A stretch of 64,000 nucleotides of DNA from assembly GCF_932276165.1 (NCBI RefSeq), contig NC_063999.1:312501-376500 (forward strand), read 5' to 3'. The notes beneath the pieces are model-generated. The model was not told where the DNA came from, did not search any database, and saw only the letters and a program-made list of their open reading frames with translations. The position numbers and the translations under genes are program-made. Of this stretch, positions 57,085 to 64,000 are shown in pieces; within the stretch, counting starts at the first letter, position 1, and each line of letters starts with the position of its first letter. This DNA is from Plutella xylostella. Taxonomy: Eukaryota > Arthropoda > Insecta > Lepidoptera > Plutellidae.

Positions 57085-57823
57085 AGCGCGACGATTGGTG
57101 GAGAAAAGAGGAAGACAATTGTCACATGTATTTTTTGTCGAAAGAAACTTGAAATGACCCTGGCATGTTTTAATGGTATTTGATTTGTATTTTAGTTTTT
57201 AAGTGTATCTTGAATAAAAATATTAGAAGCACCTGAAAATGTTTTAATGTTTTTCTTTTTTGAATATTAATAACCTTTTACCTACTTCATGTAAAATATA
57301 GGTTATACTGATCGAACTGATACATTTTCTGATCAAAAACCTAATAAATAACTTTATAATAATAACCACCCAATCGAATAAAGGGCTTGCCTATTGTATT
57401 TTTTTACCTTATGCAAAACCTAAGCAAGAAATGTTAACAATGAAACTTTTGTGAAATTAAGTACGACTTAATGATATGCTAAAATATTTTGTAATCCTTA
57501 TTCACATGACTAAAACGATGATACCTCCCTACTTGTAAGTTGCGTCCTAGACAAAATTTTAAGAGCAACATGTTGCACTATGTATGTATATCTATGTGTA
57601 TACGATATTATGACACTCTTTCTCATAAAGATAACATTGTTTAGTTATTGATATTATGCCACTGATTTTGATATACGATTTTCATACAGATTGGCCTTTT
57701 CAGACGATAAAGGAGCTTTCATTCTATATTATATTAAAAATTAAGCTTCACAAATGAAACATTTTATTCCTTAACCTTACTAGGTATTAACGAATAAAAA
57801 CAAAAACTTCACAAAACAACAAT

Positions 57824-57829
57824 TTTATT
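57824..57829 (-). terminator. Polyadenylation signal of the proximal minus-strand PBP gene
   Basis: AATAAA on the minus strand, 43 bases after the stop at 57872. Confidence 0.7.
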
Positions 57830-57871
57830 CATCACCCCCCTCAACTTAGAGAAGTACTTATATGCCCCTTC

Positions 57872-59096
57872 CTACATGTCAGTGAGCACCTCCTCAATGA
57901 TGACATCGATGGTGGGCGCCCAGCCCAACTCGTGCACGCTGGAGCGGAAGCACTTGGCCACCTCCAGCGCGCGCTGGCACTCGTCGGAGACGGCCTCGTG
58001 CTGCTTCTCGCAGGCGTGGAGTACTTCGACTAGCTTGGACGCCATGCTGTTGTCTGGAAGAGAGGTTGGGTTGAGATGATAAATGTGAAGATAATAGTTA
58101 GAGGAATGTCTGTTAGAAAAGCCGTGTTGTTTCCATAACCTTAAGGTCCCGAAAAGACCTACAGGAAGAGGAGCAAAGGCACGATTGAATGTCATTAGCA
58201 GTAATTGGTGGCCTACCCCATCTTCGGTCGGTTTAGTTAGAATGATTAATTAAACTAATAGCAATGTTATTTATCATTGGAACAAATGATAACCGTCAAT
58301 GCAGATGCAGTCTGTATTACATACGGTTATCAGAATTTCATGCAGCTTGAGATGCCTAACAATCCGCTGGACTGTCGACCTTAGACAAATAACTAGTGTG
58401 GTTGGATAAGCAAAGCCGTTAACTATACTAGTGGCTACAAGATGCTGTACCAACCAGCGCCATGCTTCTCCGCGAACTCCTGCGTGTTGCCATGATGCAG
58501 CTTGCCGCTGGCGTCGATCAGCTCCAGCTTGCGGCTCATGCAGAGGATGGCGCAGCCGAGGTCGCGGTCCAGCAGCCCGTACTCCTGCCGCCAGTAGTGG
58601 TAGAAGTCGCCCACCAGGTGGTCCGGCAGGTTCAGCTGGAATAAGGGTGGTGGGGGTGAGATGGACTGTTGTCGAGGAAGAGGATTTGAGCAAAATTATG
58701 TACGGCAATAGGTGGATGTGTTCAGTCAGATTGTATTTCTCTACTAGAATAATTGAGTATATCTGTCTTAAAATACAGAAAGTTAGTTACCTGCGCCGAT
58801 CTGCCAGTTTTATAAGATAAGCGCACATCAGCGTTGGTTCATAAATAGTACGAAACTGACAGATGAGCGTAGAATCATATTTAGCCAGCTTCCTTTATGT
58901 ATAGGGCCTACTCTTATTGATACCAGAAGTAGATAATGCTATTGATAGAATATTTCTGAGTTACCTCATGTTTACATTCGTTCAGCACTTTAAAAAAGCC
59001 CGAAGTTATATCTTTCATGGTCTCCTTGGATCCCTCAGCCTCCATCGCCGCCAGGGTCAACAACACCACAGCACCAAGTTTCACTGAAAACCACAT
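57872..59096 (-). CDS. PBP: Pheromone-binding protein, minus strand, proximal
   Basis: Exons 59096-58965, 58635-58455 and 58053-57872; introns in phases 0 and 1. They encode 164 residues: signal peptide MWFSVKLGAVVLLTLAAMEAEG and a 142-residue mature protein starting SKETMKDITSGFFKVLNEC. The cysteine pattern is complete (19, 50, 54, 97, 108, 117), with Phe12, Trp37, Ser56, His69, His70, His80 and His95. Residue 36, usually Phe, is Tyr. HELGWAPTIDVIIEEVLTDM ends the protein. An in-frame ATG at 59138 would add 14 residues (MVLFVFNLKSATDT); I prefer 59096 because it gives a normal signal peptide. A minus-strand AATAAA lies at 57829-57824. PBP2/PBP3 (PBP-B or -C) orthology is not decided. Confidence 0.94.
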
Positions 59097-61743
59097 CGTG
59101 TCAGTTGCACTTTTCAAATTGAAAACAAACAATACCATACGGAAATCTACTGATATATCTACGCGTTTTTATGAATTTTCATTGTGTTTAATTACTGGTT
59201 AAATTTCTTGGGTTCCGTCCACGATTAATATGCTTTTTAGAGAGTATCTGGTCTGGTGATGAATATACTCACCTGTATGATGAATTTTACGCTTTATACC
59301 TACTTATAATTTTAATTTCTATATTCCAGATCTTTGATAAACAAAACGAACTGTATATCAAATCTCCAGATAAATAATTTCCCTTGTGATTTTCAGAAAT
59401 CTTTCATAAGCTGTGAAGATTTTGATTGATAAGGTAATTCCGATGTAAAAGCTTCTTACCTTCGTCACGTAAGGTGGCGGTAGGTAGTCGCGACAAAAAT
59501 TTCCATGTCAATAGCTTTTTGTTTTTTTATAATTATTTAGATAGTAAGACTCAGCGCAATAACCCGATTTGCACTTGACTGCTTTATTCATTAAAGAGTG
59601 TAACTTGGGCGTTGGTGACATTGTTGGTTTAATTATCAGTGGCGGTTGTCACAGTGGTTAATTAACAGCGGTTAATAAGCGGTTAGCCACTTCTTTGTGA
59701 AGAGTTTTGTTTGTTTTTATCATGAACAAAGCGGACTCGACTGTACCATCAACGACTTTTATATTTTTTATTATTCACAATGCTTTCAAAATTTAATAAT
59801 AATAGATGAATTAACAAAATCTTTGAACTGGCTATAGGATCGGGAAGAAATATAGTATTACATAACTACACAATCTACATATACTTGTTCAAAATTTTGG
59901 GAAATAGGTAGGTATTTGATAAGCTCTTGTCCGATTTAGACATGGAAATTCCTTTTCTAATTATCCTATCGAAGGCAATAATTATACATAACTATGGCGT
60001 ATCGACGCGATTACCTCTCCGACAGGACAATTGAGCTTATTACGGCCGCAGATTAGGCATGGAATGTACCTAGACTGCCTCGGTACTATAAGTAGTGCCT
60101 ATGAGTACAGTCAGCTGCAAGTCATACGTAATATACCTACAGGAGAAACTCCTCAATACTTTGATGCACAGATCATCTCTAGGTATCTAACGTTGACATC
60201 GGGCCGCCGCAATGAATTAAACATCTTCAGTTCTATTTATGTTGGTACCTTCTATGCTAGGGATAAACCTTTTCAATCCATATTATTACTATCTTATTGA
60301 TACAAGTCATTATATTCAATGCTTTTATACAAATCGTCAGCTAAAACTTTCCTACGCAGACTAGAGCTCTCAAACCTATCGAACGCCCCAACACTAAATC
60401 CTAGAAACGCTTTATCTAGCCACCACCATACCCGCCTGCGTGCATATACCCACAACCATATTCTCACACAAGACACACGACTTTGCTTACCCAAGTACAC
60501 CAGCAGTATTGTCCGGCTTCGATCACTGATCACTATCAGCCCCTTATTGCTTATTGTGGTCGCCGCAACGCAATACATTTGGCCCTCAATAGATTGTGTA
60601 AATTAGAGATTGGCCTGTTCAGTCTAGGACTATGGGATAACCTGTCTTAGCGTTGTTTAGTGGTTAATAGGCTGGGGCGGCCATTGTGGCTAGACTGGCT
60701 AGGTTGATGAGATTGCTGTTTGTTATCTAGCTGTGTTTATCGCCTGGCTGGGATGTTGATTTGGTTCGGCTGGTTTGGTTCATCGTGAGATTATGGATTT
60801 AATGTGTAATTATTACACCATCGTCGCTCTATTATCCTTTGTTGAATATAATACCTATTTAGATTTATAAAAAGTTAAGCATTCATTTGAATCTGTAAAT
60901 TTTTTCGTTTGAAAAGTAGGTATACCTAACTTATTCAGTTACAGACTATGGCATTTGTCTGATATACATATAAGTACACGACTCACCTATTTAGTCTTAA
61001 TTTAAATTACTAAAAGTTTCTCATCTAACAGAGTTTGTAAGCGTAGATATACGTTACCTGAGCTGTACCATTGACACCTGTGTCTTCCAATGTTTGCGTA
61101 TACATAAATATACAAACAAAAACAGTTCGTCTGTCCATTCCTGTCACGATCCAGTTAGATAAAACAATAAAACTAAACGTAACACTAACTTTTCCTAACC
61201 GTAGCGTTTGAAACTAACCGTTATTTGAACCGGCATAAATGTGAAACTTCGATGCATAATCCTGAACGTTTCCTATGAAGCTGAAGAAAAGGGAATCTAG
61301 AACTAATGCGGTTGGTAATAAAGTTTCTTCTGGGAAAGTGTAAGTTGAATGTTGTAGACAAGGTTCAGGTTTTCGGGAGATTGAAACACTGGCTGGAAGC
61401 GTTTTTATTTCGTTTTCATTTGTTTTTTCATCGATTTTGCTTTCACTTTTCGAGTATTTATTTCTAATTCGGTACTTGTATAGGTGCTATAGGTAGTCAT
61501 TATAAATTAAACAAATTTTATTTCAAATTAAATAACTTTTTATTAACTCACTTGCTTCCACCACATTACAAAAAAATACTGACGGGAGGTGGAGAAAGAC
61601 TTCAATTTAAAATTATTCCTAAAGCCGGCAGTCGTCAAATTTTAAACCACAAACGCCGCCTCCTTCCAGCAACCAGCCAGCATCCTCTCCGCACTCCTTA
61701 TTCTGAGGACTCCAGCAGTCGCAACGAAGGAGGCTGCAGCCGC
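59097..61743. other. Intergenic region between the two minus-strand PBP genes
   Basis: About 2.6 kb. The first 100 bases hold the promoter of the 57872-59096 gene (ATAAAAAC at about 59172-59165 and a TCAGT initiator-like match at 59153-59149, minus strand, both weak). Minus-strand AATAAA copies at 61522-61517 and 61544-61539 serve the distal gene. Apparent open frames around 60000-60600 have no protein character. No transposon was recognised. Confidence 0.5.
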
Positions 61744-63355
61744 TCAGTTCTTGAGCTCGGTGATGACCTCCTCCAGCACCACCTCCATGGACGGCGCCCA
61801 CTTGAGCTCGTGGATGCGGGTCTTGAAGCACTTGGCCATCTCCAGGGTGCGCGCACACTCGTCCGGTACACTTGCCGCGCCCTGTTCGCACTCGTGGATG
61901 ATGGTCACCAGTTGTTTGGCCATCGTGTCGTCTGTGGAGAGGAGAAAGTTGAGTTGGTATTGAAAGAGTGTATAGAAGTTGGAAGATAAAGGGGTTTTGG
62001 GCTAGAAGAACTGATGACTGTTGAGGTAAAGAGATTCTCTAGAGGACACCATGAGCAAACCTAGCACCGGACACCCTACGGCTCATACGAAACCGATTAA
62101 TGTAAATCGCTAGTTGCCACCTTTGTATTTGGTGGTATTTAATCACCTTACTTTCCATGAAAAACTACATAAGCTCCAAGAAACAAAAATACCTACAATA
62201 GTTATGGAATTAAAACAAAAATATCTATTACTTATAAATTCATTAACGATTTATGCAGCTTGTAGCAAAATTTTGTGATGTCAAAGTTAGATTATGCTAA
62301 TTTAATTCGTGACTAATCTGAAATTCATGTCCATGGAAACCATAAATTACCGACAACTTTCAGGACATTTTGATTATATCAAGGGGCCGGACTGTCTTCC
62401 TTATGTTGTATATTATTTTTATCTATTTATACTAAATGTAAGAGTTAGAGTACACAGCTGTATACAGAGCGATTGAAGACTGTTTAAAAAATATCTACAT
62501 TAATTACAGCGCGGAGAGGATAGGGTAGATATAAGCTTTGACAAAATTGCGCGTATTGCATTTATGAACGAATGATAGCTATAAAGAGAAGATTCAGAGC
62601 GTGTTCTTGTCACAATATATGAATGGCTTCTAAACCAATCGCGATATTTTGACACATTCCACTCGCATCTATCATAACACCATTCAAGAGGACCTAAAAA
62701 GAGTCTTATGCGAATTTTTCCTCTGCACGAACCTGCGCCATGCTTCTTGGCAAACTCGTGCGCGTTGCCGTGGTGCATCTTGAGGTCCTCGGTGACGAGG
62801 TCGAGCCGCGCCGCCATGCACATGAGCACGCAGCCCATCTCGCGGTTCACCAGCTCGTAGTCCTCGCGCCAGAAGTTGTAGAAGTCCTGCATCACTTCGT
62901 TGGAGATTTGCAGCTGGAAGAAGTGAGGTGTATCTACTGATAGTGAGGGTTTGAAGGGGACTTCAGTGGAAGAGAAGATAGATGGAAATTGCTATTGAAC
63001 CAAACTTATAAGTGGTAACATTGGCTTATGCCATGAAAATACCACTTATAGTCAACTACTGCCAGCTACCATGGAGCTGATTGAGGATCCTTAACATTAT
63101 GAGAACATTCAATAGTATACTTAGAAGACACTTGGTAACCTGTTAGGAATCGCCTCTGACCACACGTTTAGTGGTAGGACTCGTGTGTACGAAGCCAGTA
63201 CTTACATCTTTCTTACAGTGCTCCAGAGCTTCCGTGAACCCAATCGTCAACTTCTGCATGATGTCCGCTGATGACTCAGACTTCTTCACTTGTATAGCGA
63301 CCAGTAGAGCGCAATACACGAACCGCCGCCATCTTGAAACAGTCGAATCGGCCAT
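61744..63355 (-). CDS. PBP: Pheromone-binding protein, minus strand, distal
   Basis: Exons 63355-63206, 62913-62733 and 61931-61744; introns in phases 0 and 1. They encode 172 residues: a 28-residue signal peptide (MADSTVSRWRRFVYCALL...) and a 144-residue mature protein starting SADIMQKLTIGFTEALEHC. Cysteines are at 19, 50, 54, 97, 108 and 117, with Phe12, Trp37, His69, His70, His80 and His95. Position 56, Ser in most PBPs and a hydrogen-bond donor to bombykol in Bombyx PBP1, is Ala here (CMAARLDLV). The C-terminus ends VITELKN, longer and more polar than its neighbours. The start at 63355 (AAGATGG context) is the first ATG downstream of a good TATA box. Confidence 0.94.
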
Positions 63356-63412
63356 CTTGATAATCCCACTAGGCGTTAAAATTAACACTAACCTTTTTAA
63401 GACGTGTGAAAT

Positions 63413-63421
63413 CCTTTTATA
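63413..63421 (-). promoter_or_regulatory. TATA box of the distal PBP gene
   Basis: TATAAAAGG on the minus strand, about 58 bases before the ATG at 63355. It is the same nine-base box as in front of the gene at 55988, at a similar distance. Confidence 0.7.
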
Positions 63422-64000
63422 CAGATTTAAGGTGACAATTAAAATGAAGATGGATTGTTAGGTACGTTACATTGTCGCACGTTGTTTAATGACCAGTGTT
63501 GGGTCCTTCACGACTATCTAAGCAGTTATTAAAACCTTCGTTAGGAAGTCTGAATGAATTGACGGAATAGTGAATGAGTTTACGTAAGGCTAGTCGGATG
63601 TCGGAATTTCCCTACGCCGTGTACAGCTTACTAGCAAATTGGATAAGATTTAGTTAGTCTCTGCTATGTCGAGTAAATAATAGTAATCCAGCCAGCCAGG
63701 CAGACTTAGTGCCGTGATAAATGTCACCCAGTCGACAGTGTGTTATCCTAATGGAAGGTAATCCGCGACGCCGACACGGCATTAGCGTATTCTAACTTTG
63801 TAGCTGTGTGTTTCCATTGTATTCTACGAAATACATACATTCTATAAAAACGTATTCCTGCTAATTTGTTAAATTGACTTGTCGTATTGCTGCATTGCAT
63901 TATAATGATGAGATAGTACGTGTGATATACCTATGTGTGGCATTTTTCTTAAATTAGTGTAAAAAAAAATATTTCAGCCGCCACTATACAAGTATGTATA
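63422..64000. other. Upstream region of the distal PBP gene
   Basis: No gene, repeat or further odorant-binding exon is seen up to the window edge. It is presumed regulatory. Confidence 0.4.

Larger units (their letters stand above)
57031..57871. other. Convergent intergenic region between two PBP genes
   Basis: The 841 bases between two facing stop codons hold the 3' UTRs of both genes (AATAAA at 57079 and 57213 on plus; 57829-57824 on minus) and AT-rich filler. No repeat or gene is otherwise recognised. Confidence 0.6.

Noticed and set aside
60031..60606. Overlapping frames on both strands between the minus-strand PBP genes
   Set aside because: Low-complexity composition, no motifs and no splice structure.

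Overview
The window is almost certainly from a moth or butterfly. Its right-hand end carries a cluster of general odorant-binding protein (GOBP) and pheromone-binding protein (PBP) genes, a gene family confined to Lepidoptera. The rest is AT-rich non-coding DNA packed with insect transposons. No bacterial-type operon, tRNA, CRISPR array or phage module was seen. Host coding sequence is a small part of the 64 kb.

1-31 kb is two stacks of nested transposons. Stack A (about 1.55-12.1 kb) is a minus-strand LINE whose ORF1 (11259-12074) and ORF2 (1923-5254) were separated by a complete plus-strand I-clade LINE (5631-11147, 12-bp target duplication). ORF2 is also cut by a SINE (2712-3096) whose head is derived from 5S rRNA. 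Next come a decayed PIF/Harbinger pair (about 13.2-14.25 kb) and a 1.1-kb terminal-inverted-repeat element (14357-15444). Stack B (about 15.64-30.71 kb) is a plus-strand LINE. Its ORF1 was hit by an unclassified element with inverted repeats of about 1 kb (15767-26775, 8-bp target duplication). That element in turn holds a second 5S-derived SINE and a complete, apparently very young BEL/Pao retrotransposon (20564-26680, identical 115-bp LTRs, single 1733-residue Gag-Pol frame).

31-51.7 kb is mostly non-coding: several hairpin MITEs, a 5'-truncated LINE (about 36.6-38.5 kb), LINE tails, GC-rich patches and two possible host exons (46562-46707 plus strand; 49277-49428 minus strand) that I cannot name.

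51.7-63.4 kb holds four odorant-binding protein genes with the same three-exon layout (introns in phases 0 and 1), a signal peptide and six cysteines at mature positions 19, 50, 54, 97, 108 and 117. GOBP2 (51708-54378) and one PBP (55988-57030) are on the plus strand; two more PBPs (57872-59096 and 61744-63355) are on the minus strand, so the second and third genes converge. The products are expected to be secreted into the antennal sensillum lymph and to carry pheromones and other odorants to receptors. GOBP2 introns have been hit at least three times by retroelements, each with a visible target duplication.

The least explained object is the long-TIR element. It carries four copies per arm of a 19-bp motif, arrays of a TAGTCGT motif, and an interior that looks like a spliced but non-coding transcription unit ending in a duplicated poly(A) region.
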